From Cyclina sinensis (taxonomy: Eukaryota; Mollusca; Bivalvia; Venerida; Veneridae), in contig JAAONU010000003.1 of assembly GCA_012932295.1 (NCBI GenBank), positions 33,670,833-33,734,832 of the forward strand: 64,000 nucleotides of DNA. The letters are read 5' to 3'. A program made the position numbers and the translations under genes. Below the pieces are notes generated by a model. It was not told where the DNA came from and searched no databases. It saw only the letters and a program-made list of their open reading frames with translations. This document shows, piece after piece, positions 1 to 9,499 of the stretch; the first letter of the stretch is position 1, and every line of letters starts with the position of its first letter.

Positions 1-1945
1 TGCTTCAAGCCAAATTTTAAAATTCTAGGCCTTGTGGTTTCAGACAAGAAGATTTTTAAAGATTTTCTCCTATACTGCTATTTAAAACTTGTGACCCCTC
101 GGGAAGGGCCAATAGTGACCCCAGGGACATTTTTTCAAACAAACTAGGTAGAGGTCCACTAGAAAATGCTGCATACAAAACATCTAAGCTGTAGGCATTG
201 AGGTTTCCAGTAAGAAGATTTTTAAAGATTGCCTTTTTTACATATTAAGGGCCCCCAGGGCGAGGCCAATTTTGACCCCGGGGCCAACATATAAACAATA
301 CTGGTAAAGGTTCTCAACACAATACTCAACATCAAATATCTAAGGTCTAGTCCTATTAGTTTGGAAGAAAAATGATTTTTCATGTTTTTCCTATATAACT
401 ATATGTAAACTAAGAGAACCCTGGGGCATGGCCAATTTTGACCCAGGGGACATAATTTGAACAATGTTGGTAGACATCCACTAGACAATGCTGCATACCA
501 AATATCTAAGCTGTAGGCATTGCGGTTTCCAGTAAGAAGATTTTTAAAGATTGCCTTTTTTACATATTAAGGGCCCCCGGGGCGGGGCCAATTTTGACCC
601 CAGGGCCAACATATAAACAATATTGGTAAAGGTTCTCTACACAATACTCCACACCAAATATCTAAGGTCTAGTCCTATAAGATTCAGAGAAAAATGATTT
701 TCATGTTTTTCCTATATAACTATATGTAAATCAAGAAAACCCTGGGGCGTGGCCAATTTTGACCCAGGGGATATAATTTGAACAAACTTGATAGAGGTCC
801 ACTAGACAATGCTACATACCAAATATCTAAGCTGTAGGCATTGTGGTTTCTGAGAAGAAGATTTTTAAAGATTATCTATATAAGCCTATGTAAAATCAAT
901 TGACCACCGGGGTGGGGCCTATTTTGACCCAGTGGCTATGATTTCAAGAAACTTAGTAGACGTCCACTGGACAATGCTGCACACCAAATATCTAAACTCT
1001 AGGCCTTGTGGTTTCTGACAAGAAGATTTTTTAAAGTTTTTCCTATATAACTCTATATAAAACATTTGACCACTGGGGCGGGGCCATTTTTGACCCAGGA
1101 GCCATGATTTGAACAAACTTGGTAGAGGTCCACTGGACAATGCTGCACACCAAATATCTAAACTCTAGGCCTGGCAGTTTCTGACAAGAAGATTTTTTAA
1201 AGTTTTCCTAATATAACTCTATGTTAAACATGTGACCCACGGGGTTGGGCCATTTTTGACCACAGAGCCATGATTTGAACAAACTTGATAAAGGTCCACT
1301 GGACAATGCTGCACACCAAATATCTAAACTCTAGGCCTTGGGGTTTCTGACAAGAAGATTTTTTAAAGTTTCTCCTATACAACTCTAAGTAAAACATGTG
1401 ACCCCTGGGGCGGGGCCATTTTTGATTCAGAAGCCAAGATTTGAACAAACTTGGTAAAGGGCCACTGGACAATGCTGCACACCAAATATCTAAACTCTAG
1501 GCCTTGCGGTTTCTGACAAGAAGATTTTTAAAGTATTTCCTATGTAACTCTATGTAAAACATGTGACCCCTGGGGCGGGGCCATTTTTGACCCAGGAGCC
1601 ATGATTTGAACAAACTTGGTAGAGGTCCACTAGATGATGCTTCATACCAAATATATAAGCTCCAGGCCTTGAGGTTTCGCAGAAGAAGATTTTTAAAGAT
1701 CCAACTTTTAAAATCTAATTTAAACTCCAGTGAACCAGAAATGCAATGGACCAGAACCATTTGAACAATCTTGGTAGAGCTTAATGCAAGGAACATCCCA
1801 GGCAAGTTTCATTTAATTTGGCCCTTTGGTTTCAGAGGAGATGTCATTTGAATGAAAAGTTGACGACGGACTGACGAACGGACGACAGACAAAGACTGAT
1901 CAGAAAAGCTCATCCTGAGCACTTTGTGCTCAGGTGAGCTAACAA
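1..1945 (+). repeat. Dispersed repeat of ~150-160 bp units with terminal hairpin (family A), in fuz intron 3
   Basis: About 10-12 imperfect units carry the signature pieces 'tggtagaggtccactagaca', 'ccaaatatctaa', 'aagaagatttttaaag' and 'ggggcggggccatttttgac'. Units between about 900 and 1680 are the most alike. The block ends with 'gacggactgacgaacggac' and a 15-bp hairpin with one bulged base and a 3-nt loop (1907-1940), then 'aaca'. Diverged copies of this family lie at 4660-5376, 10945-11665, 37195-37525 and 38865-39370. Open frames on the minus strand repeat with the unit, so they are products of repetition, not genes. Confidence 0.85.
1907..1940 (+). other. Terminal hairpin of repeat family A
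   Basis: The arms 'agctcatcctgagcac' and 'gtgctcaggtgagct' pair over 15 bp with one bulged T and loop TTT. The same palindromic end, more decayed, closes the copy at about 5376 and opens the inverted copy at 10945-10985. It therefore marks one fixed terminus of the family. Every copy ends in CTAA on this strand. Confidence 0.7.
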
Positions 1946-2823
1946 TATGTCTTCCACCCCATTATGTGGCGAGACATAAATATTATCTATGTATTATATA
2001 TACAGCTACAGCTACATCAAAATTCCTTATGTACATCCCACCACACTTAGTATATTATTCAACTGAGAGCATAAAAAAGGTATTTTTTCCACTTTTTTCC
2101 ATATTTTTTAAAGGGGAATTATAGGACTCGTGATGACACTTCTATCTTCTCTGAGTTCCCCAAGGACATACTTATTTATATAAAACAAACAAAAACATTA
2201 TATGAAAGTGCTTACTTTTGGTTAATGCAATTTAATGAGTATACTAAAATACTTATTTAGAAAACAGATTTTCCGTTTACAAAGATGCATTTACTAACCA
2301 AACCTTAACAAAAAATTTTCATGTTCATATTTTTTGTATGTATGGCATAGCAAGTATTACAATTACTTTATGTCACACAGGAGAGCTATGTTTTGTTTGA
2401 ATAATTTTCTAATACCATTAGTATCACAAAGCTACATATTCTGTTGGGGTTTACATAATACAACATGCATGCTAATGCCATATTTTAAGAGAATTTTTAC
2501 CCAATACCTTATTTAATGTTTCATAAAAAAAAAAAAAAACAGAAGCATGAAAAAACACAATCTTAAAAAAAAAAAATTTGATTGACAAATATTTCAGCAG
2601 AAAAAAAAAATCACGTAAATACATACTCTTAAAAAAACTTTATTCTAACTGAAATCAATGTCTGTAATTACTTTTAAAAATGATTAAAATCTATAAAAAT
2701 TACTGATTAAAATGAGAGAAAAGTGAAAGACAGAGGAATATGATATGACTTGTGAACATTAAATTTTGAATACTTTTAACAGACAAAAGAAGTCATCTTT
2801 CAAATTTTGCAGTAAATGCTTAC
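1946..2823. other. AT-rich unique sequence in fuz intron 3
   Basis: This stretch has several A- and T-runs (for example near 2525 and 2565) and no recognisable repeat. I searched its minus strand for fuz exon 4 and found no match. Confidence 0.5.
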
Positions 2824-2977
2824 CCTAACATCCTTTTTGAATCGCTCAACATTTTTTATATTTGTTAGATTGTCAAACCCCAGGAGCATAACCATCGCAT
2901 CAAATACGTATAATAACACGTTACCAAGGTGGCAGTCATCTGCACTATCATCCTCAGCTACCACTATTAGTGTCAAA
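2824..2977 (-). CDS. fuz: fuz coding exon 3 (fuzzy planar cell polarity protein homologue, partial gene)
   Basis: Third coding exon of the gene whose start is at 8059. It is 154 nt: one base completes a Ser codon with exon 2, then 51 open codons follow. The acceptor is a T-rich tract ending TTTCAG (AG at 2979-2978) and the donor is AGG|GTAAGC (GT at 2823-2822). The peptide starts LTLIVVAEDD and ends with LTNIKNVERFKKDVR, which closely matches the first longin domain of animal Fuzzy proteins (the 'ELTNIRNVERLKKDLRASY' region in vertebrates). Fuzzy works with Inturned and Wdpcp in the CPLANE complex at the ciliary base, in ciliogenesis and planar polarity (family knowledge). The protein is normally about 400 residues, so only roughly the first 118 are here. 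No exon 4 is visible in 1-2823, so the gene continues beyond the left edge. Confidence 0.93.
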
Positions 2978-3989
2978 CTGAAATTACAACATTTACAAAA
3001 ACCATGAAAAGCTGTTTTTATGAGTCAACAGTGCCTTAATACCATTCATCACTCAATGTTAGTACACGACAGTCACATTTTTAAGATAGAAAAGAACATT
3101 CAATTATCTTGTGAACATTTGATTAGCTTTCTTAACACATAATTACCTTATACCATTGTAATACCAACCAATTACTTTCCAATTATCCTACATGCTTAAA
3201 AGTAAACTGTTTTTTTTAATTTGTTTTTTTTTCCAGTTATTTGTTCTTGATTTTCCATTTTGTGAAAATCTGTAATCACAAAACTGGGCAGTTTAGTGCA
3301 ACCATAAATAAAAAGAATTTTATTACTGAGAAACACACTTTCAAAAAGCACTTTGAAACAGAACGTAATGTAAAAGACGGCCGGGACTTGTCAATCTTTT
3401 TTGAAATTTGAATCTTCTTCCAAACTTCTGTCAGTTACAGGAAGAAACAATGCCCTGGAATTAAACTCAGTTCCATGATTTGAACTCAAGTCTGCTTAGG
3501 CAAGCCTGCATAAAAACTCTTCACCCTAAACCATAAGATGGCCTAGAAGAATTGTAAGAGGTTGAAGTTAAACAAATCAAAGCTCTGGTGCCCACCTGGT
3601 CTATAACATATCCTGTCATACAGAAGTCATAATTTATCATGACAAAGTGACTTTTAGGGCCATTATACTTTATCGAACTAAGTCCAAGGCTGGCAATCCA
3701 GACAAGACACATTATTACAAATTTCTGTCTGTGCAAACTTTAAATCAATTCAAACCGGTAGTTTTCAAGTTATACTCTGGACAAGGAAATTGCAACAGAC
3801 CACCCGACAGACCGACCAACCACTGGGTGACTCCTATATACCGCCCCCCACCACCACTCAAACTTTTTTTAGGGATTATAAATAAATACACTAATAATGC
3901 AAATAATGATATTTTCTTTAACATGATAAACATTTGTGCCAACTTATTTAACATCCCTTCATGCATGACAAACTTGCCGTATGGAACTT

Positions 3990-4445
3990 GCTTGTGACCC
4001 TTCATATATATTTTAAGTTTTAAGTTAATATAAAGTCTGGTTTCAAAAATATTCTGGTAAAAGTAAATTTTGGGACATCATCTAAGTGAAAAAGGGGCTT
4101 AATTGAATCAAAGTACAAGGCAGTTATCAAACTTGGCACCTGGAGTTATACTGTGATCTTTCATACAAGTTTTAATTTTTAAGTTAATAGCTACACTTAT
4201 TCCAGACATATTTAAGAAAAGTATAAATTTTAGGACAATTTCTAAATGAAAAAGGGACATAATTATTTCAAAATACAACTCTAAGATATTGAACCTGGCA
4301 CATAGAATTGCATGGTGATCTTACACATATGTCTAAAGTTTCAAGTTAATATCTATACTCTTTTCTGAAATATTCAAGAAAAACAGTCAGGACAGGGCAG
4401 GACAGGATGAAACAGGACAAAGTGATTCCTACAGAGTCCCTCAAC
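3990..4445. repeat. Diverged repeat of ~155 bp units
   Basis: About three imperfect units share 'aaatgaaaaagggacataat', 'acctggcacatagaattgca' and 'gtttcaagttaatatctata'. The block ends in a short 'cagggcaggacaggatgaaa' stretch. It lies within fuz intron 2. Confidence 0.6.
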
Positions 4446-4659
4446 ATGTGGTGTAGTGGAACTTAAAGAGAGAGTGTGAAGAGTAAGAGAAAAGGTACCA
4501 ATGTTTAACTTGAACGTAAATAAGATAAATATGACTGTTAACTGATAAAGGTACAGTGACTGACTTTTCAGTGTAAATAATGAAGGTTTACTGTTTATTA
4601 TATATTAAACTGATAACAGTTCTTTTTCTGTTATCAATACATCCTTAACATCTATACTT

Positions 4660-5376
4660 GGACCATGCCTGAAATAATGTTGTGTTGGTAAATCTCCCAC
4701 TTACAGACCAAATCTCCCAACTTTCAGAGACAAATCTCCCTACCTGGCACCGGGAAAAGTTCACAAGTATGAAACTATGCTTGGTGGGTGTATTACAATG
4801 TGACCCCATTGCATACCAAATTTCGGAAGTCTCGGCCATATGGCTTCTGACAAGAAAACGTTTCAAGAGTTTGTCTGTATAGGTCTATGTAAAACAACTT
4901 ACCCCATAGTGGAGCCAATAATGACCCTGGGGCAAAGTGTGAAAAATCTTGGTAGAGGTCAACTAGACAATGCTTTGTACTTTATACCAATTTCAGAACT
5001 ATTGTTTGTCTGGTTTTATACAAGAAGCACTTTTAAGATTTTCATCAATATTTCTATGTAAAACATCTGACACAGGACATAATTTGAACAATCTTGGTAG
5101 AGATCCAGGAGACAGTGCTACATGCCAAAGTTCAGAGTGCCGGGCCTGGTAGTATTAAACAATTTCATTTTTGTTGCCACGGCAACCAGATTTTGCATGA
5201 AATGGAATTCTTTGAACAACTTTGGTAGAGCTTCATATCTCTGTCAAGTTTCTTCAACTCAGACCATTTGATTTAAGAGATGATGTTGAGTAAAGCAAAA
5301 AGCTTATGACAAATGAAACATAAATGGTCACAGGGCAACCACAAATGCTCACATTGAGTTGTGCATAGGTGAGCTA
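4660..5376 (+). repeat. Repeat family A copy (diverged)
   Basis: This copy shares 'cttggtagaggtcaactaga', 'gcataccaaatttcggaagt' and 'gacaagaaaacgtttcaaga' with the block at 1-1945. It ends in a decayed terminal hairpin with 'cataggtgagctaaaa'. Orientation is as at 1-1945. Confidence 0.7.
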
Positions 5377-5399
5377 AAAACTCATTCCGTTTACACCTT

Positions 5400-6835
5400 C
5401 CATCAAATAGCAGGTATGAAGAAAGCTATGACATACCTGTCATAGAATGAACTGAGGAAAGCTAAAAATATACATCTTGTGAAATGACTCTCATGGAACC
5501 ACTTCAAAAGAGCTAGCAATATACCTGTCATGGAAAGTGTTGCAAGGAGCTAGCAATATATCTTTCATGGAAACAGTTCAAGAGAAAAAGCAATATACCT
5601 TTCAAGGATAGCCTTGAAGAGAGCTAGCAATATACCTACCATGAAATGACTTTTACTAGCAATATATCTTACATGGAAAGAGTTCAAGAGAAATAGCAAA
5701 ATACCTTTCAAGGATAGCCTTGAAGAGAGCTAGCAATATACCTTTCATGGAAACTGGATAGACTTGAAGACAGATAGCAATATACCTTTCATGGAAACTG
5801 GATAGACTTGAAGAGAGCTAGCAATTATCTTTCATGGAAACTAGATAGACTTGAAGAGAGCTAGCAACTACCTTTCATGGAAACTGGATAGACTTGAAGA
5901 GAGCTAGCAATATACCCGTCATGGAAACTGGATAGACTTGAAGAGAGCTAGCAATATACCTTTCATGGAAACTGGATAGACTTGAAGAGAGCTAGCAATA
6001 TACCTTTCATGGAAACTGGATAGATTTGAAGAGAGAAAGCGATATACCTGTCATGGAAACTGGATTGACTTGAAGAGAGATAGCAATATTCATTTCATGG
6101 AAACTGGATAGACTTGAAGAGAGCTAGCAATATACCTTTCATGGAAACTGGATAGACTTGAAGAGAGATAGCAATATACCTGTCATGGAAACTGGATAGA
6201 CTTGAAGAGAGATAGCAATTACCTTTCATGGAAACTGGATAGGCTTGAAGAGAGCTAACAATAACCTTTCATGGAAACTGGATAGACTTGAAGAGAGCTA
6301 GTAATATACCTGTCATGGAAACTGGATAGACTTGAAGAGAGCTAGCAATATACCCGTCATGGAAACTGGATAGAATTGAAGAGAGATAGCAATATACCTT
6401 TCATGGAAACTGGATAGACTTAAAGAGAGCTAGCAATTTACCTTTCATGGAAACTGGATAGACTTGAAGAGAGCTAGCAATAACCTTTCATGGAAACTGG
6501 ATTGACTTGAAGAGAGCTAGCAATTACTTTTCATGGAAACTGGATAGACTTGAAGAGAGCTAGCAATATACCCGTCATGGAAACTGGATAGACTTGAAGA
6601 GAGCTAGCAATATACCCATCATGGAAACTGGATAGACCTGAAGAGAGCTAGCAATATACCTTTCATGGAAACTGGATAGACTTGAAGAGAGATAGCAATA
6701 TACCTGTCATGGAAACTGGATAGACTTGAAGAGAGATAGCAATATACCTTTCACTGAAACTGGATAGACTTGAAGAGAAATTGCAATATACCTATCATGG
6801 AAACTGGACAGACTTGAAGAGAGCTAGCAATATAC
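5400..6835 (-). repeat. 44-bp minisatellite derived from the fuz exon 2 5' splice site
   Basis: About 25 well-kept units of 43-45 bp (about 5740-6830) follow six or seven shorter, diverged ones (5400-5740). On the plus strand a unit contains 'agcaatatacc', then 't(t/g)tcatggaaactggat' and 'agacttgaagag'. On the minus strand each unit holds TTCCATGA(A/C)AG|GTATATTG. This is the same sequence as the end of fuz exon 2 and its donor, at 6871-6892. Several units (near 6050, 6180, 6310 and 6710) match the true junction over 19 nt. Unit spacing is very regular, which fits expansion by slippage or unequal exchange. Confidence 0.92.
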
Positions 6836-6879
6836 CCATTCATGAAATGACTTTTACTTGCAGAAAGGTAACAATATAC

Positions 6880-7001
6880 CTGTCATGGAATGATTTCCAG
6901 ACAATCTTGGAGTCATCAGTGACTGTTGATAGCAACTCTACATCATGGGATCTTGCAAACATATGAACTCCATTCAATGACCCTATCACTGGAAAAGGTA
7001 A
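6880..7001 (-). CDS. fuz: fuz coding exon 2
   Basis: This 122-nt exon has the acceptor TTTAATTTCAG (AG at 7003-7002) and the donor GACAG|GTATATTG (GT at 6879-6878). It reads LPFPVIGSLNGVHMF, then continues to IVWKSFHD, and its last two bases (AG) join the T of exon 3 to give Ser (FHDS|LTLIVV). The PVIGSLNGVHMF and WKSFHD blocks are hallmark Fuzzy sequence in the N-terminal longin fold. Exon 1 joins in phase 0. Directly downstream on the minus strand lies a minisatellite whose units reproduce this exon's last bases and its donor, so this is the first of about 30 look-alike 5' splice sites. Confidence 0.95.
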
Positions 7002-7981
7002 CTGAAATTAAAGAAAAGTGAATACTTTGAATGCACCTCTACCTAAATAAAGCTGCAGAATACAGTAAGAAAATCACTCAACAGGAGTGGATTATTCTAG
7101 TTGAAAAAAAGTAATTTGATACTTCCAAAATACTAAGTAATTTTAAATGTAACAATTGTAACAAATCATTCATCAGCAAATTAATTAACTTCTATAATAG
7201 TCAATGAGACTTTTATTTTAACAACAATAAATTTCTGGTCACCAATGCAATAATTGTGAATGTATTTTGCCATGCTTTTACCGCAAAATTAAGTGGGTAT
7301 AAAACCTTGGGTTTCCTGATGCCTCTGCACCATTTAAGCAATACATTACCTTGTCCTGCTAAAATTCCCCAACAGTCCATATTAATTACTATCAACTTAT
7401 GGAGGTTTACAACCCCTTGGTCTTTCAAATGGAGATTCTGCCAACACTATGGTGTCAGCGTTGGGTAGAACCATAGCAAGCGCCCTGCTAGCTCAGTTGG
7501 TACAGCTATGGACTTGTGTTCTTGGGGTCAAGGGTTTGAGTCCCACGTCTGGTGCACTTTTCTCACTTGGTATACAACAACAGTGTCGGAAGTAATAGGC
7601 CTGGGTTGGCCTTTGAGGTAAAAGGAGTAAGAATGTCCTGTCGGCTAGCTCAGTTGTAAGAGCTACTGACTAATGTTGTGGGGGTCAATTGTCGAGTCCC
7701 ATGTCGTGTGCACTTTTCTCCCTTGGTTTACAACAAAACAAATTAAAATCAGGCATGGGGGAGTTTTTAAGGCTTATCTATACTAATGCATTTTTGACAG
7801 TGAAACTAATTGGAAATTGTTTTAGTTTGCTAAATGTAAAAATCACTTCCAAAGTTTTTCATATTTGTCTTGGGTTTATAGGACTTAATGCGAGACATAA
7901 AATCACACATCAACACCGTGTAACAATTAAAGATTTTGCTAAAAGAAAATCACAAAAGTACAGTACTTATAAATAACATAC
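7002..7981 (-). other. fuz intron 1
   Basis: This 980-bp intron lies between fuz exons 1 and 2, with GT...AG ends on the minus strand. It holds two tandem tRNA-headed repeats (7480-7740); the rest is AT-rich with no recognisable feature. Confidence 0.85.
7481..7740 (+). repeat. Two tandem tRNA-headed (SINE-like) repeats
   Basis: Two copies about 154 bp apart each have an A-box-like 'tagctcagttggta' or 'tagctcagttgtaa' and a B-box-like 'gggtttgagtccc' or 'attgtcgagtccc', followed by 'gtgcacttttctc'. The acceptor stem does not pair in either, so they are not tRNA genes. They lie in fuz intron 1. Confidence 0.65.
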
Positions 7982-8059
7982 AGGTTTCAATCCATTTCTA
8001 TTTCGAGCAAATATAGGAACTCCTCCACTGGCAGTCAAGCAGAATATATATGCAACCAT
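7982..8059 (-). CDS. fuz: fuz coding exon 1 (start codon)
   Basis: 26 codons run from the ATG at 8059 to a CCT|GTATGT donor (GT at 7981-7980). The peptide starts MVAYIFCLTASGGVPIFARN. This is the usual N-terminal beta strand of the Fuzzy longin domain (vertebrate pattern: hydrophobic strand, LxASxGVPxFxR). Splicing in phase 0 to exon 2 gives GLKP|LPFPVIG, as expected from the family. The start was chosen because the family begins a few residues before this strand and no better ATG lies upstream in frame. The next start codon, on the opposite strand at 8131, is only 71 bp away, so the two promoters would be shared. No TATA box or poly-A signal is evident here. Confidence 0.92.
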
Positions 8060-8130
8060 CCTTACTGTCAGTATAACTTTCGAAATTATTGTTTGTTTTG
8101 TTTGTTTGGCGTACTTGATTGGCGTATCCG
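8060..8130. promoter_or_regulatory. Putative shared promoter between fuz and a plus-strand gene
   Basis: 71 bp separate the fuz start codon (minus) from the candidate ATG at 8131 (plus). No TATA box is seen. The segment includes a 'tttgttttgtttgtttggcg' stretch. The call rests only on the head-to-head layout, and transcription starts cannot be placed from sequence. Confidence 0.3.
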
Positions 8131-8284
8131 ATGTTAATGTCAGAACCGGTCAAAGTATGCTTTCTGCCGTTCAAGTCTGTAAAAATAACCTATGAAAACT
8201 TGGCTATTGAAGCTGAGGAGACATACAAAACCGAGCACAGTTGTCTACAAATTCTTGAATACGTGGAAAACGTAATTTATGCAC
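8131..8284 (+). CDS. Tentative first coding exon of an unrecognised gene
   Basis: 51 codons plus one base are open from ATG 8131 (a second ATG is at 8137) to a CAC|GTATGT donor (GT at 8285-8286). The peptide begins MLMSEPVKVCFLPFKSVKIT and is acidic in the middle (IEAEETYKTEHSC). It ends in phase 1, which fits the two leading bases of the exon-like segment at 21654 and gives His at the join. I do not recognise the protein. The case rests on open frame, splice signals, phase match and the head-to-head position with fuz. It could be a chance open frame: an in-frame stop follows about 14 codons past the donor if it is not spliced. Confidence 0.35.
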
Positions 8285-8830
8285 GTATGTATATGAATAA
8301 TGTTCAGACGCAATTTCTGTTGTAGTTACAATCAGTATAAATCAAGCACACCTTAGCAGCAGACACTAATTTGTAAAAATTTAAATCAAGAAACTGTTTC
8401 ATAGAAATTTCTTTTAGACCACAGGATAATACAGTCACGGATAAAACCATATTTTCCACAATATTTGGTAGTTCTGATAAGCTGTCAGTTTTGTAATATT
8501 TCAATTAAGAGTTGATTAACACATGTTTCGTACACATGTTTATTCGAACCCGATTTTAAATATCATTTCTCTAATGAAACTGTTTTGGCTGTCGCAATAC
8601 TTTGCCTGTTACTGTTAGTATTTTGATCCTTTTCATCATCTCTTCTCTCCTTTTTTCCATTTCTCTTTTCGCTGTTCACTATATCTACTGCTTAGGCAGG
8701 ATTTGATATCTTATACAGTTCAACTTAACTTACTAATGCCAACAGTCAATACTAGGCTGGGGCATTTCAGGAATGTTAAAATTGTAAAAGATAAAAAGAT
8801 AAAAAGATTTTTACTAGAGATCTTACTTAA

Positions 8831-9265
8831 AGCGACTGACTCACAGAATTTAGCTGATTTTTTTTTTTCTTTAAAATTTAAGAGAAGATAATATACTATG
8901 GAAAAAACGTAATATTATGCACCATGAAAACTAAGAAAAAAGTTTTGACTTAACCAGGATTCGAACCCATGACCTTTCAGTCAGTAAAATATTAAAAGAT
9001 GATCTACTCCACTGAGCCACAGAGACTTGTTATCAATTTTCGTAAAAATTAATCTTATAACTAATGTATTTACCCTGTGACTAATGGGGTTAATTTTTTT
9101 CTGATACAAGTGTGTAAAACTTTATATTTTGATATTTTTCTGTAACCAAAATGAAACAGTAACTTAGTTTAGATATGTTCTTCACAATTACAGCAAGAAT
9201 TTCAAGTTCTATAAATAATTATGTTCTTTTTTTTTCATCGTCGGCCAGTCTGTGAGTCAGTCACT
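8831..9265 (-). mobile_element. TTAA-flanked inverted-repeat element with tRNA-like core, copy 1
   Basis: This 435-bp element begins 'agcgactgactcacag' and ends with its inverted partner 'ctg(t)gagtcagtcact'. TTAA lies on both sides (8827-8830 and 9266-9269). The interior matches the copy at 57447-57933 in the opposite orientation, including 'tgatatttttctgtaacc' and 'taatattatgcaccatgaaa'. It contains a tRNA-like segment and has no coding capacity. TTAA target sites are the hallmark of piggyBac transposons, but the ends are not the CCY type usual there, so the superfamily is open. Confidence 0.75.
8951..9029 (-). other. tRNA-like core inside the inverted-repeat element
   Basis: On the minus strand this reads an A-box-like 'gtggctcagtgga' and a B-box-like 'gggttcgaatcct' with a long middle section, as in a tRNA with an enlarged anticodon arm. 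The B box is a perfect GGTTCGAATCC match. The 5' and 3' ends do not form a convincing acceptor stem. Confidence 0.55.
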
Positions 9266-9311
9266 TTAAACATTTATTGTTAACATTTAAAATCTATAAA
9301 ACTTGTTCAAG

Positions 9312-9484
9312 TTACTGATAAAAGCTGGTAAAGTTGGGGATTGCCTTAATCTCAGTCGGTAATTCGTTCCAGAGTCGCATAGTTCTTGGGAAGAATGTTT
9401 TCATGTGATGTTGTGTTTTTGACTGTTGGATGAGGAATTTGTTGTTTCTTGTCACTGTAAGGTGATTGTGATCGACATCAACCT
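9312..9484 (-). pseudogene. C-terminal tail of a non-LTR reverse transcriptase
   Basis: On the minus strand this reads an open frame ending in a stop (TAA at 9314-9312). It contains HHMKTFFPRTMRLWNELP and then IPNFTSFYQ. The RTxRLWNxLP block followed by a short hydrophobic or aromatic tail is the usual carboxy end of LINE-type reverse transcriptases. Nothing of the polymerase core remains in frame upstream, so this is a 5'-truncated relic. It sits 46 bp beyond the TTAA element. Confidence 0.7.
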
Positions 9485-9499
9485 GTTTGTTTTTTATTT

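Larger units (their letters stand above)
2978..6879 (-). other. fuz intron 2 (repeat-laden)
   Basis: This 3.9-kb intron is bounded by the exon 2 donor and the exon 3 acceptor. It contains single-copy AT-rich DNA (about 2980-3800), a diverged repeat of ~155 bp units (3990-4445), a copy of the 'gctcaggtgagct' repeat (about 4660-5376), and then the 44-bp minisatellite right up to exon 2. Confidence 0.85.

Noticed and set aside
919..1805. Several minus-strand open frames encoding nearly the same ~60-80 residue peptide (SSGPLPSLFKSW...)
   Set aside because: They recur with the ~150-160 bp DNA unit of repeat family A and have no recognisable domain; the repetition explains them.
1..2823. fuz exon 4
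   Set aside because: I looked for the family's next block after ERFKKDVR on the minus strand and found none; it is probably beyond the left edge.
5400..6835. CRISPR-like appearance of regularly spaced repeats
   Set aside because: Units are contiguous with no unique spacers, no cas genes are present, and the DNA is eukaryotic.
7481..7560. A genuine tRNA gene
   Set aside because: A- and B-box-like motifs are present, but the first and last bases do not form an acceptor stem, and a second diverged copy follows; it fits a SINE head better.
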